Below are positions 43,231-52,220 of a stretch of DNA of 64,000 bases, piece by piece; within the stretch, counting starts at the first letter, position 1; each line of letters starts with the position of its first letter. The DNA lies in contig DATKML010000011.1 of assembly GCA_035541875.1 (NCBI GenBank), forward strand, positions 1 to 64,000, in the 5' to 3' direction. The notes beneath the pieces were generated by a model, which was not told the DNA's origin, made no database searches, and saw only the letters and a program-made list of their open reading frames with translations. A program made the translations under genes and the position numbers. Source of the DNA: JAJPHI01 sp035541875. Lineage in GTDB: Bacteria > Desulfobacterota > Binatia > Binatales > Binataceae.

Positions 43231-44391
43231 TTAATAAGACCGCGGTAATCCGAGGACGTGCTCGGCGACGTAACTCAACACCAAGTTGCTGGAGATCGGA
43301 GCGGTGCGATAGAGCCGCGCTTCGCGCCATTTGCGTTCGACGTGATACTCCTTCGCAAAGCCGTAGCCGCCAAGCGTGACCATCGCGGCCTCGCCCGCCT
43401 CCCACGCAGCCTCCGACGTTAGATACTTGGCCATATTGGCCTCGGGACCGCAGGGTAACCCGGCATCGAACTTCGATGCTGCGTTGAGCCGCATAAGATT
43501 CGCCGCCTCGACCGCGACGTGTGCCTTGGCAATCGGAAACTGCACACCCTGATTCATCCCGATCGGGCGACCGAAGACACGGCGTTCGTTCGCATACTTG
43601 GTCGCGTACTCGATAAACCAACGCCCATCACCGACCGATTGGCTCGCGACGAGGATACGCTCGGCATTGAGCGAACTGAGGATGCAAGAGAAGCCCTTCC
43701 CTTCCTCACCGATCAGCGCCTCGCGGGGCAACACAAGATTATCGAAGAAAAGCTGATTGGTGCCGTGATTCACCATCGTATTGATCGGCACGGCCTTGAT
43801 TGCACTACCCGCCTCTTTGATATCGACGAGAAAGAGGCTCATCCCGTCGGTCTTTTTCTTTACCTCGTCGAAGGGCGTGGTGCGTGCGAGCAGCAGCATC
43901 ATGTCGGAATGGCGAAAGCGCGACGTGAAAATCTTCTGCCCGTTAACGACGTAGCTATCCCCCTCGCGACGCGCGAAAGTCTTGATCCGGGGCGTCTCGG
44001 AGCCCGCATCCGGTTCGGTCACGCCGAACGACTGCAGGCGCAACTCGCCCGAGGCGATCCGCGGAAGATACTTCTGCTTCTGCTCCGGCGTGCCGTACTT
44101 GAGCACGGCGGCCATCGTGTACATCTGCGCATGGCAGGCGACTGCGTTGCCGCCGCTGCGATTAACCTCTTCGAGGATCAACGACGCGTCGAGCATCCCT
44201 AAACCAGCGCCGCCGTATTCCAGTGGTATCAGCGCCGCGAGCCATCCGGCCTCGGTCATCGCTTTGACGAATTCGTCGGGATAAGCGTTGCGCTCGTCAC
44301 ATCCGCGCCAATACTCGTTGCCGAAGCGCTCGCATAGCGCAGCTACTGCGCGCTTGATCTCTTTCTGGTCGTCGTTCAGTTCAAAGTTCAT
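43231..44391 (-). CDS. Acyl-CoA dehydrogenase
   Basis: A 386-residue FAD enzyme that desaturates acyl-CoA in beta-oxidation and passes electrons to electron-transfer flavoprotein. The two signatures are present: FGVTEPDAGSETPRIKT (122-138) for flavin and substrate, and AMVTLGGYGFAKEYHVERKW near the end. In most members the catalytic base is a Glu in the late (Y/F)EGT motif, which here reads YRTAPIS. Instead Glu244 in SSLNAERILVA occupies the place used by isovaleryl-CoA and long-chain dehydrogenases, so activity is probably kept, likely on a branched or long acyl group. It lies between two dispersed repeats and reads toward the cupin and CoA-transferase genes. Confidence 0.95.
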   Translation of the reverse strand: MNFELNDDQKEIKRAVAALCERFGNEYWRGCDERNAYPDEFVKAMTEAGWLAALIPLEYGGAGLGMLDASLILEEVNRSGGNAVACHAQMYTMAAVLKYGTPEQKQKYLPRIASGELRLQSFGVTEPDAGSETPRIKTFARREGDSYVVNGQKIFTSRFRHSDMMLLLARTTPFDEVKKKTDGMSLFLVDIKEAGSAIKAVPINTMVNHGTNQLFFDNLVLPREALIGEEGKGFSCILSSLNAERILVASQSVGDGRWFIEYATKYANERRVFGRPIGMNQGVQFPIAKAHVAVEAANLMRLNAASKFDAGLPCGPEANMAKYLTSEAAWEAGEAAMVTLGGYGFAKEYHVERKWREARLYRTAPISSNLVLSYVAEHVLGLPRSY

Positions 44392-44460
44392 GGTGTGCTC
44401 ACTGTAATTGAGTCAGAAGGGTTATTTCAGAGGTAAAGATGAAGCACTTCGCGCGCCTGA

Positions 44461-44553
44461 GACGACCGGTACCGACTTCGCTCGCGAGGGCTCGCGAAGT
44501 TGTCCGAGATTCTTCGCTGCGCTCGTCTTCACTCGCTCCACTTAGAATGACAA
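44461..44553 (-). repeat. Dispersed repeat, copy B (HPERSE type)
   Basis: The minus strand starts TTTGTCATTCTAAGTGGAGC and shares with copy A the TGTCAT start, the GCGAGC/GAGCG units, ATCTCGGACA and the GGTACCGGT end. The copies have the same orientation and flank the acyl-CoA dehydrogenase gene closely. Confidence 0.65.
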
Positions 44554-44590
44554 ACCGGAACCAAGCCATAGAATTTCCCGGCTTTTGTCT

Positions 44591-45376
44591 CTAGCGATTC
44601 TTCCATTGGGGCTTGCGCTTCTCGTTGAAGGCAGCGATACCTTCGAGCCGATCCTCGCTACCGACCAACACGTTGTAGGCCGCGATATCCAGCGCGTAAG
44701 CCGTCGCCGAATCGGTATCCTGGCCGCGCGAGGTCGAAAGCTTCGCCATCCGTAGCGACATCGGCGCGCTGTCCGCAATCTGCTCGGCTATTTCGAGCGC
44801 GCTCTTGAGCGCCTCGCCCGCGGGCACGACGCGATTCACGAGACCCCAAGCGTAGGCGGTCGCCCCGTCGATCTCGCGACCCGTGTAGATCATCTCGCGC
44901 GCCCGGCGCATCCCGATCGCACGGGCCAGACCCTGGAGACCGCCACCTCCCGGCAAAATCCCCCGGGTAACTTCTTTCAGGGCAAACCGCGCCGTCGCCG
45001 ACGCGATGATGAAATCGGTGCCGAGTGCCAACTCACATCCGCCGGCAAAGGCAAAGCCTTCGACGGCCGCGATTATCGGAACCGGAAAGTCCCAAAGCGC
45101 CCTGAACGCATCCTCGATGAGATGATGCTGATGGCGCCAAGCCTCGTTGCTCATCCCGTTGCGCTCCTTGAGATCGCCCCCGGTCGAGAAAGCGCGGGTT
45201 CCGGCTCCAGTCATCACGATACAGCGCAGGGCCTCGTTGTAAGCCTGTGCGCGAAAGAGTTCGAGCAGCTCCTCAATCATCCGCGTGTTCATCGCGTTGA
45301 GCGAGTCAGGACGATTGAGGGTCAGGATCGCGACGCTACCGTCATCGCGATGGCGATCAAGTTTTAGTGTCTCCAA
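44591..45376 (-). CDS. Enoyl-CoA hydratase/isomerase
   Basis: A 261-residue crotonase-fold enzyme. Motifs: ILTLNRPDSLNAMN at the start, GAGTRAFSTGGDLKE and EGFAFAGGCELALG (oxyanion hole), and RFALKEVTRGILPGGGG with the glutamate equivalent to Glu144 of rat hydratase. The second acid is in MRRAREMIYTG, so both catalytic glutamates are present and hydratase activity is likely. The true start is probably TTG at 45376: AGGAG lies 8 nt upstream, and the extra 28 codons to 45460 are not homologous in character. The gene is upstream of the acyl-CoA dehydrogenase on the same strand, 199 nt away with a repeat between. Confidence 0.93.
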   Translation of the reverse strand: METLKLDRHRDDGSVAILTLNRPDSLNAMNTRMIEELLELFRAQAYNEALRCIVMTGAGTRAFSTGGDLKERNGMSNEAWRHQHHLIEDAFRALWDFPVPIIAAVEGFAFAGGCELALGTDFIIASATARFALKEVTRGILPGGGGLQGLARAIGMRRAREMIYTGREIDGATAYAWGLVNRVVPAGEALKSALEIAEQIADSAPMSLRMAKLSTSRGQDTDSATAYALDIAAYNVLVGSEDRLEGIAAFNEKRKPQWKNR

Positions 45377-45485
45377 GCTTGCTTCTCCTGAACGAAACGC
45401 GACAGTCCCGGACGGTTCTATCGCCCAGCCAGTCAATACGGCGACGGTGGCACTGGTCAAGGTTTTTACGACGCGGCGCCGTTAC

Positions 45486-45522
45486 AAAAACAGAAGGGCG
45501 CAGCCTCTCGACTGCGCCCTTC
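45486..45522 (-). terminator. Intrinsic terminator of the phosphodiesterase gene
   Basis: A perfect 11-bp stem (GAAGGGCGCAG at 45493-45503 and its complement at 45512-45522, 8-nt loop) starts 22 nt after the minus-strand stop at 45545. The minus strand then continues TGTTTTTG, a U tract. Confidence 0.85.
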
Positions 45523-45544
45523 GGCAACCTTCGCAGCAATCTAG

Positions 45545-47299
45545 TTAATCATCGCCCTTGCAGCTCAGGGTTCCGGGCAGAATCTGAGTGTGCTCCTTCC
45601 TGACCCCGTCCAATTGGTTCGGGTCAAGACGCATCTCCTGCAAGATCGTCGGCGCGATCTGAGCAGTCGTCACCGGTTCGACGTTACTGCTGCTCGGCAA
45701 ACACGTGCGCGAGAGCAGGAGCATCACATTCGTATCGTCATGAGCGAAGCCACCGTGCTCGGCATCTTTCTTCTTGCTGCCGGTGTAGACCACACCCACG
45801 TTCGGCTGAACGATAATGTCCGGCGTGCGCGGGTCGTTCGGCGGGACACCCGGCGTATTGAAGACTGGCGCGAGCGAGGGTCCCGCGAAAATCTCGCCGA
45901 TACCGGCGAGCGTCTCATTCGCCGGCGTCTCCAGAATCGTAAGCGCATCGGACAAGCTAGCTCCGGGCGACAGCCACAACAAGGATATGTCGTCCTCCGT
46001 CGGTCCGATTTGATTCAGGTACGAATCCGGCAGATAAGCAGCTCCGAGCAACGCCGAAGGAGGCGTGCCGTTAGTGCCGCTATGCCCCGGAATCGGGAAG
46101 AAGCGATTGGGGTCAATCGGGGACTGCCCATGCTTGGCGCTGATCACGATAAGCGTCGAATCGAGCAGACCTTGCTTCTTGAGCTCAGCCACCATCAGGC
46201 CGATCGAGTGATCGACAAAGGCAATCTCCTGATAGAGCGACTCGCTCGGAGTGCCGAGCGCATCGAGATAACCCCCGTGAACGGAGTAACCTGCCGGTAC
46301 CGTACCGTGCTGATAGATCAGCTTCTCGCCGATACTCACGGCTTGAAAATTCATGCCGAAAATATTGGGGACGGGAGCCTTCGCAGTACCGCTGTGGTTC
46401 AGACCGTCGATTTGGTTGATGATCGACTGCACTTTCAGACTGTCGTAACACTGGATGTTCTGAAAACTCCCCGTATAGTCGTCATCAGCGGCCACCGCAG
46501 CCTGATCCGGCAACGGATTGCAAGACATCACCGTCATATGGGTCAGGGGAATGAAATTCGCCGAATCCGAATTAATCTCCGGCCCGTAAAAATCATCGAG
46601 ATTAGTGCCGTCGCCCGGTCCAGCGACGGAGGAATACGCGGGATGCTTATCGGCCCAGGCGGCATAACCGCCGGCCTTGTGAATCACACCAAAAATCGTG
46701 TTCGCCCGAACAAAATTGTTGGGATAGACCGGCTTGCACCCGTTGAACGGATCGCGCTCCAGCCGCGTGGGGTCGATCGAGTTGACTCCTCCATCGCCGC
46801 TCGGTGCCCCACCGTTGAGTTGGCTCTGATCGATATCGATACCTTCCTCATACTCGGTGCTCGTGCCGTTGTTGGTATTGGGCGTGCAAGTTCCACCAAG
46901 TAAACCATTTCCAGTCGTGTTTTGGGGTGGAGCCAGAACCCGATCGTAAGCTACGTCGTAATAGACTCCAAGCATTCTCGGAGAAGCACCGGAAACCATG
47001 GTCATCAAGCCTGGAAAGGAATCCGAAGGCTTGGACGTCGAGCCGTTGACGTAATTCACTCCGTTCTTCGCCAGCGCTGCTAAAGCCGGGCAGTATGGCG
47101 CACCGCCGTTGACGGTACTAACGCCGTTAGCGCAGTTCTGGAAATCGAGCGCATGCATCCCATCGATACTGATAAGAAGCGTGCGGTTGACCTTCCCCTT
47201 GCCGTTACTGCCACCCTTATCCCACGCGCGCGCCACTGGCATCGTCGCCATAAGGAGCGCGCCGGCACCTGCCATCGCAAAAGCTATACGTCTCTTCAA
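45545..47299 (-). CDS. Secreted type I phosphodiesterase / nucleotide pyrophosphatase-like
   Basis: A 584-residue member of the alkaline phosphatase superfamily. From the TTG at 47299 (GGGAGG about 10 nt upstream) it has a signal peptide: KRRIAFAMAGAGALLMATMP then VARA-W. The metal and nucleophile features are LLISIDGMHALDF (first aspartate), SKPSDSFPGLMTMVSGA (serine nucleophile region, in place of the usual Thr), VISAKHGQSPID and DAEHGGFAHDDTNVML (late His and Asp ligands). The length is greater than typical because of an Asn/Gly-rich loop region near residues 130-200. It is likely periplasmic or extracellular and cleaves phosphodiesters or phosphonates; the substrate is unknown. An intrinsic terminator follows the stop. 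Confidence 0.9.
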   Translation of the reverse strand: MKRRIAFAMAGAGALLMATMPVARAWDKGGSNGKGKVNRTLLISIDGMHALDFQNCANGVSTVNGGAPYCPALAALAKNGVNYVNGSTSKPSDSFPGLMTMVSGASPRMLGVYYDVAYDRVLAPPQNTTGNGLLGGTCTPNTNNGTSTEYEEGIDIDQSQLNGGAPSGDGGVNSIDPTRLERDPFNGCKPVYPNNFVRANTIFGVIHKAGGYAAWADKHPAYSSVAGPGDGTNLDDFYGPEINSDSANFIPLTHMTVMSCNPLPDQAAVAADDDYTGSFQNIQCYDSLKVQSIINQIDGLNHSGTAKAPVPNIFGMNFQAVSIGEKLIYQHGTVPAGYSVHGGYLDALGTPSESLYQEIAFVDHSIGLMVAELKKQGLLDSTLIVISAKHGQSPIDPNRFFPIPGHSGTNGTPPSALLGAAYLPDSYLNQIGPTEDDISLLWLSPGASLSDALTILETPANETLAGIGEIFAGPSLAPVFNTPGVPPNDPRTPDIIVQPNVGVVYTGSKKKDAEHGGFAHDDTNVMLLLSRTCLPSSSNVEPVTTAQIAPTILQEMRLDPNQLDGVRKEHTQILPGTLSCKGDD

Positions 47300-47462
47300 G
47301 ATTACTAATCCTCCCGTCAACGGATCCGGTTAGTCCGGGCTGAGGTTAGCCCTTAGCCAGCAAACAATGCGGCGCGATAAATGGTGCTTTACGGGAGTTT
47401 TAATTGATGCGCTTAAACTGCTCGGTGTCGCGCATTGCTAAGCATTTTTGAGCGCTACCATC

Positions 47463-48248
47463 TCACTTGAACCAAGGCAGGCTAAGCACAATCTCGAATA
47501 GGATAAGTACGACCACCGCTATCTCCAAAGCCAACAATTGCCGGTCGCGTGCGACCCCGACCAGCAGTTCGAGGGCCTCCTGAATGCTGCGAAGCTTCAG
47601 TTCCAGTGCGGAGTACCGGTCACCGAGATCGAATTCGCCACGCAGGTCGGCATAGATACGATCGATACCGGGGTCGTCCCAAGTCGCCTCTGGCTTGTCG
47701 AGCAGATGGAGTACCGAGAGCACTTCGGAGCGGGTCGTAATCGCCTGGCCGAGAAAGCGATGCATCGCACGAGTTCTGAAGGGAACCGTGCCGGTGTTCT
47801 CGAGACGATCGACGAACGACGCGGTCCGCACAAACATCTCATCGACGATACGTTCGTAGTATTCCATCGCGGCGCTCTGCGCGATTGTCAAAGCGACGAC
47901 AGTAGCCCGTCCCTGAGTCAGTCGATCAAGCCGCAGCGCCCCCTCGACTATGCCGATCGCAAACTCAGGGGCTTCCCTAACCGTGTATTCCTCACGGATA
48001 ACACGGGCAGTGAACTTGGGCACCACTTCGCGAATCCTCGCGATAACCTCTTCACGACGATCGGCGGGTACATCGTGGGTCGCGACCGCACCGAACGGAA
48101 AGATATAGACACCACCGCCGCCGTCGGTCGGGATATAAAGCTCAAGCGGAGTCATCTTCGCGTTCGGAAAGGCACCAATGAGCGCGCGCAACGCGAGGTT
48201 TTCTTCGAAGGCAACCGCAGCAAACTGATGGACTCGCTCACTCATCAC
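47463..48248 (-). CDS. DUF155 / RMD1-family protein with C-terminal membrane anchor
   Basis: A 261-residue protein. The soluble part contains GGGVYIFPFGAVATHDVPAD and the helical RATVVALTIAQSAAMEYYER, VDRLENTG and DKPEATWDDPGIDRIYADLR, features of the DUF155 (RMD1/YagE) family. The end is a membrane anchor (LLALEIAVVVLILFEIVLSL). Yeast Rmd1 relatives are mitochondrial inner-membrane proteins linked to meiotic and respiratory functions; the bacterial role is not established. A second methionine at codon 2 is an equal start. It lies downstream of fdhD on the same strand, 57 nt away, so it could be the last gene of the formate dehydrogenase transcript. Confidence 0.82.
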   Translation of the reverse strand: MMSERVHQFAAVAFEENLALRALIGAFPNAKMTPLELYIPTDGGGGVYIFPFGAVATHDVPADRREEVIARIREVVPKFTARVIREEYTVREAPEFAIGIVEGALRLDRLTQGRATVVALTIAQSAAMEYYERIVDEMFVRTASFVDRLENTGTVPFRTRAMHRFLGQAITTRSEVLSVLHLLDKPEATWDDPGIDRIYADLRGEFDLGDRYSALELKLRSIQEALELLVGVARDRQLLALEIAVVVLILFEIVLSLPWFK

Positions 48249-48305
48249 AACTGGGATAGCAGACTTCGCCAGCCCGCGGCATCCACTGCGGAGCGCTTGC
48301 TCCGG

Positions 48306-49130
48306 CTACAGGATGATCCGTTCGCGATGGGTATAGACGTTAAAGCTGTTGCCTCGCAGGAAGCCGATCAGCGTTAATCCCAGTTCGTCCGCCAGCTCGA
48401 CACCCAACGAAGACGGCGCTGAAACGGCACACAATAGTGGTATCCCGGCGGCGGCGGTCTTCTGCACAATCTCGAAACTGACGCGCCCACTGACCATCAG
48501 GATCGAGCTACGTAGCGGCAGACCATCGTTCATCACGGCGTAACCGATCACCTTGTCGACTGCATTGTGCCGTCCGACGTCTTCCCGCAGAACGATTAGT
48601 CCTGGCGCGTCTGCAACGGACGCATCGAAAAGAGCCGCCGCATGCAGACCGCCGGTAGCTGCGAAGATTTGCTGCGCCTCATTCATCAGCGACGGTAAGG
48701 CGGTTATCGTGCCCGACGGGACGTGCAGGTCGCTCGAAACGATGGCGATACGTTGCTCCAGCGACTCGATACTGGTCTTGCCGCATACGCCGCAACTCGA
48801 CGACAAGACGAAATTGCGCTTGAGGCGTTCGCTTAGCTCTTCCGCCTTGACGCGTAAGATAACGTCGAAGACGTTGGGTTCGGGTTCGCCCTTGCTGCTG
48901 CGCACGTGTCTAATTTCGTCGATATCAGCCCGCATCGTGACGAGGCCCTCGGCCAGAAGAAAGCCGGTGATCAACTCCTCGTCGTGGCCCGGCGTGCGCA
49001 TCGTAACAGTGAAGCGGCGTCCGGCAAGTCGAATCTCGAGGGGTTCTTCGACGACTAAGCGCTCATCGCAGGCGTCTGCCGCCCCGTCGCGGAACTTTAA
49101 AGCTGCGTAGTCTTTAACCGATTCGGACAC
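48306..49130 (-). CDS. fdhD: FdhD, sulfur carrier for formate dehydrogenase
   Basis: A 274-residue protein that passes sulfur from a cysteine desulfurase to the molybdenum cofactor of formate dehydrogenase, an essential maturation step. The conserved C-x2-C is in SSSCGVCGKTSIES. GHDEELITGFLLAEGLV, GGLHAAALFD and REDVGRHNAVDKVIGY are all hallmarks. The open frame extends to 49253, but the GTG at 49130 is preferred: it has TGAGG 5 nt upstream and gives the usual length. The start lies 5 nt from the fdsD stop, directly in line with the enzyme it matures. Confidence 0.95.
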   Translation of the reverse strand: MSESVKDYAALKFRDGAADACDERLVVEEPLEIRLAGRRFTVTMRTPGHDEELITGFLLAEGLVTMRADIDEIRHVRSSKGEPEPNVFDVILRVKAEELSERLKRNFVLSSSCGVCGKTSIESLEQRIAIVSSDLHVPSGTITALPSLMNEAQQIFAATGGLHAAALFDASVADAPGLIVLREDVGRHNAVDKVIGYAVMNDGLPLRSSILMVSGRVSFEIVQKTAAAGIPLLCAVSAPSSLGVELADELGLTLIGFLRGNSFNVYTHRERIIL

Positions 49131-49135
49131 AGACC

Positions 49136-49363
49136 TCAGACGCCGGTCGCGGGCGGTTCGAGACGCAAGATCGCCGCTCGCACGATCTCTTTTAGATCGG
49201 CGCCATCGCCGCGTGCGTACTCGATAATCTGACGGCGCATCCGCGGCTCCCAAAAACTACGCAGATGCGCGGCAATAGAAGTAATCGCTTCCTCGCGATC
49301 GGGCACCTGCCCGAAAAACTCGCCGATCTCGTTCGCCATCTTGGCCAAGCGATGAATTTCCAT
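49136..49363 (-). CDS. fdsD: Formate dehydrogenase delta subunit (FdsD-like)
   Basis: A 75-residue helical protein: MEIHRLAKMANEIGEFF, then FWEPRMRRQIIEYARGDGAD and LKEIVRAAILRLEP, which match the small delta subunit or chaperone found at the end of soluble NAD-dependent formate dehydrogenase operons. The ATG at 49363 (AGGCGG upstream) is chosen over a long unlikely extension through the end of the alpha gene. It starts 16 nt after fdsA and is followed at 5 nt by fdhD. In characterised systems this protein supports assembly of the molybdenum enzyme. Confidence 0.9.
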   Translation of the reverse strand: MEIHRLAKMANEIGEFFGQVPDREEAITSIAAHLRSFWEPRMRRQIIEYARGDGADLKEIVRAAILRLEPPATGV

Positions 49364-49379
49364 CCGCCTATCGCAAGCC

Positions 49380-52205
49380 TTACTTTCCAGCGGGAGTCGC
49401 CGAAAGCGCTCCTTGTCCGGCGGGAACGCGTTCCGGTCGCCGCGAAGTCGGCTTAATCTGCACCGCCGTAACCTTGTACTCGGGGCAGTTGGTCGCCCAA
49501 TCAGAGTTTTCCGTCGTGACGACGTTCGCCGCGCTCTCGGGATGATGGAACGTCGTATAGACAACACCCGGCTGCACGCGCTCCGTTACCTGGGCACGCA
49601 GCATCACTGCACCTGCACGACTCGCGATCTCGACCCAATCGCCATCGTTGATGCCGCGCTGTTCCGCATCATGGGGATGCATCTCCAGTCGATCCTCACC
49701 ATGCCATACGACATTCTTGGTCCGGCGCGTTTGCGTACCGACATTGTACTGCGTCAGGATTCGACCCGTTGTCAGAATCAGCGGGTAACGAGCTGAAGTG
49801 CGCTCATCGGTCGGAACGTAGGCAGTCGGGAGGAAGCGCCCCTTACCGCGAACGAACTCGCCGACATGCATCACTTGGGTGCCCTCGGGTGACGCATCGT
49901 TGCAGGGCCATTGGACGCTACCCAGCTGTTCGAGCTTCTCGTAACTGACCCCTTTGAAGGTCGGAGTGAGACGCGCGATCTCGTCCATGATCTGCGACGG
50001 ATGGTTGTAGTCCATTGGATAGCCGAGCGCGCGAGCCAAATCGCAGGTAACCTGCCAATCTTCCTTGCCGGCCAGCGGCGGCAATACCTTGCGCACCCGC
50101 GAGATGCGCCGCTCGGCGTTAGTGAAGGTGCCGTCTTTTTCCAAAAAGGAGGAGCCCGGTAAGAAGACGTGTGCGTACTTCGCCGTTTCGTTAAGGAAGA
50201 TATCCTGCACGACGACGATTTCCATCGCACTGAGCGCCGCCGATACGTGCTGCGAGTTCGGATCGGATTGCGCGATATCCTCGCCTTCGACGTAGAGCCC
50301 TTTGAAACTCCCGTCGAGGGCTGCGTCGAACATGTTCGGGATACGCAGGCCGGGCTCGGGATCGATCTTGGCTTGCCACACCGCTTCGAATTCGGCGCGG
50401 AGCGCTGGATCCGAAACGTGGCGGTAGCCGGTGAGCTCGTGTGGGAACGAGCCGACGTCGTTCGAGCCCTGCACATTGTTCTGCCCGCGCAGCGGATTTA
50501 CCCCAACGCCGGGACGACCCAGATTGCCGGTCAGCATCGCGAGGTTAGCCATCGCGAGTACTGCGGTAGTGCCTTGGCTATGCTCCGTCACGCCTAGACC
50601 ATAATAAATCGCGGAATTCGGACCGTTGGCGTAGACGCGAGCCGCGCCGCGAATCTGCTCGGCGGGAACTCCCGTGATCTTCTCGGCAGCCTCCGGTGAG
50701 TTTTCTGGCTTAACGACGAAATCATGCCAGACCTGATACTCACGGGCATCGCATCGCTCGCGCACAAAGCTCTCGTTGGCCAATCCCTCGGTGAGAATCG
50801 TATGAGCCATCGCGTTGAGAAGCGCGACATTGGTGCCGGGAGTGAGTTGGAGGAAGTACTCGGCCTCGACATGCGGGAGTCGCACTAGCTCAATCTGCCG
50901 CGGATCGGCGACGATAAGCTTGGCGCCGGCGCGCAGCCGTCGCTTCATGATTGACGCGAACACCGGATGGCCCTCGGTGGGATTCGCTCCAATCACCATC
51001 ACGACGTCTGTCTCGCTCACCGACGCAAAATCCTGCGTCCCCGCAGGCGTACCGAAGGCCGTCTTGAGCCCAAAGCCGGTTGGTGAATGGCAAACTCGCG
51101 CGCAGGTATCTACGTTGTTGTTGCCGAACGCGGCGCGTACCAGCTTCTGCACCAGATACGCCTCTTCGTTAGTGCATCGCGAGGAAGTGATTCCGCCGAT
51201 CGAGGCGCGCCCATATTGCTGCTGGACGCGCTTGAATTCAGATGCGGCGTAGCGCAGAGCCTCGTCCCAGGAGACTTCCTGCCACGGATCGCTGATCCGC
51301 TTGCGAATCATCGGCTTGGTTACGCGATCCGGATGGACCGCATAGCCCCATGCGAAGCGTCCTTTGACGCATGAATGGCCGCGATTAGGCAGTCCATTCT
51401 TATTCGGCACCATCCGGACGATCTCGTCGCCGCGCAACTCGGCCTTGAAGGAACATCCCACGCCACAATAGCCACAGGTGGTGACGATCGCGCGATCGGC
51501 TCGGCCCTTTTCGAGCACCGATTTTTCCATCAGCGCGTCGGTCGGGCAGGCTTGCACGCAGGCGCCGCATGATACGCACTCGGAATCGATATACGGCTGA
51601 TGCTCCCCCGGCGACATCAGCGAATTGAAGCCGCGCCCTTCTATCGTCAGCGCGAAAGTTCCTTGAATCTCGTCGCACGCGCGAACACATCGCGAACACA
51701 CGATGCATCGCGAGGGATCGAAGGCGAAGTAGGGGTTCGTTTCGTCGGGGGTCGACGCCAGATGGTTCTTGCCGTGATGGTCGTAGCGCACCTCTTCGAG
51801 TCCGACGACGCGGGCCATCTCGTGAAGCTCGCATTTCCCGCCCGCCTTACATTCGAAAGGATCCAGCGGATGGTCCGACATGTAGAGCTCCATCACGCCG
51901 CGGCGGAGCTTCGTCAGCTTCTCGTTCTGCGTACGCACCTTCATACCGGCCTCAACCGGGGTGGTGCATGAGGCGGGGAAACCGTTGCGCCCTTCAACGT
52001 GAACCAGGCAGAGTCGGCACGAGCCGAAGGGTTCCAGCGTATCGCTCGCACAGAGCTTCGGCACCATCACGTCGGCCAATGCCGCCGCACGCAGAATCGA
52101 AGTACCCGCCGGGACCGTTACTTCACGACCATCGACTTCCAGCGTTACGGCTTGCTCTGTCGTCCGCGCCGGGGTGCCCAAATCCTTATCGTTGATTGCT
52201 TGCAC
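49380..52205 (-). CDS. fdsA: Formate dehydrogenase alpha subunit, molybdenum-dependent
   Basis: A 941-residue catalytic subunit oxidising formate to CO2. Domains in order: [2Fe-2S] ferredoxin-like (CASDTLEPFGSCRLCLVHVE), a NuoG-type His/Cys cluster region (SDHPLDPFECKAGGKCELHE), two [4Fe-4S] ferredoxin-like clusters (CIVCSRCVRACDEIQG and CVSCGACVQACPTDAL), then the molybdopterin domain with a cluster at CGYCGVGCSF and the active-site cysteine in ARVCHSPTGFG near residue 371 (cysteine, not selenocysteine). The end is the molybdopterin-dinucleotide-binding barrel (LTTGRILTQYNVGTQTRR). The start is GTG with GGAG 7 nt upstream. Genes for the FMN/NAD and gamma subunits precede it. Confidence 0.97.
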   Translation of the reverse strand: MQAINDKDLGTPARTTEQAVTLEVDGREVTVPAGTSILRAAALADVMVPKLCASDTLEPFGSCRLCLVHVEGRNGFPASCTTPVEAGMKVRTQNEKLTKLRRGVMELYMSDHPLDPFECKAGGKCELHEMARVVGLEEVRYDHHGKNHLASTPDETNPYFAFDPSRCIVCSRCVRACDEIQGTFALTIEGRGFNSLMSPGEHQPYIDSECVSCGACVQACPTDALMEKSVLEKGRADRAIVTTCGYCGVGCSFKAELRGDEIVRMVPNKNGLPNRGHSCVKGRFAWGYAVHPDRVTKPMIRKRISDPWQEVSWDEALRYAASEFKRVQQQYGRASIGGITSSRCTNEEAYLVQKLVRAAFGNNNVDTCARVCHSPTGFGLKTAFGTPAGTQDFASVSETDVVMVIGANPTEGHPVFASIMKRRLRAGAKLIVADPRQIELVRLPHVEAEYFLQLTPGTNVALLNAMAHTILTEGLANESFVRERCDAREYQVWHDFVVKPENSPEAAEKITGVPAEQIRGAARVYANGPNSAIYYGLGVTEHSQGTTAVLAMANLAMLTGNLGRPGVGVNPLRGQNNVQGSNDVGSFPHELTGYRHVSDPALRAEFEAVWQAKIDPEPGLRIPNMFDAALDGSFKGLYVEGEDIAQSDPNSQHVSAALSAMEIVVVQDIFLNETAKYAHVFLPGSSFLEKDGTFTNAERRISRVRKVLPPLAGKEDWQVTCDLARALGYPMDYNHPSQIMDEIARLTPTFKGVSYEKLEQLGSVQWPCNDASPEGTQVMHVGEFVRGKGRFLPTAYVPTDERTSARYPLILTTGRILTQYNVGTQTRRTKNVVWHGEDRLEMHPHDAEQRGINDGDWVEIASRAGAVMLRAQVTERVQPGVVYTTFHHPESAANVVTTENSDWATNCPEYKVTAVQIKPTSRRPERVPAGQGALSATPAGK

Positions 52206-52220
52206 GATAATCTCCGTAAC

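Noticed and set aside
42887..43621. 244-codon minus-strand ORF
   Set aside because: It overlaps the acyl-CoA dehydrogenase and cupin genes in another frame and its CHPERSE string comes from the dispersed repeat, not a protein.
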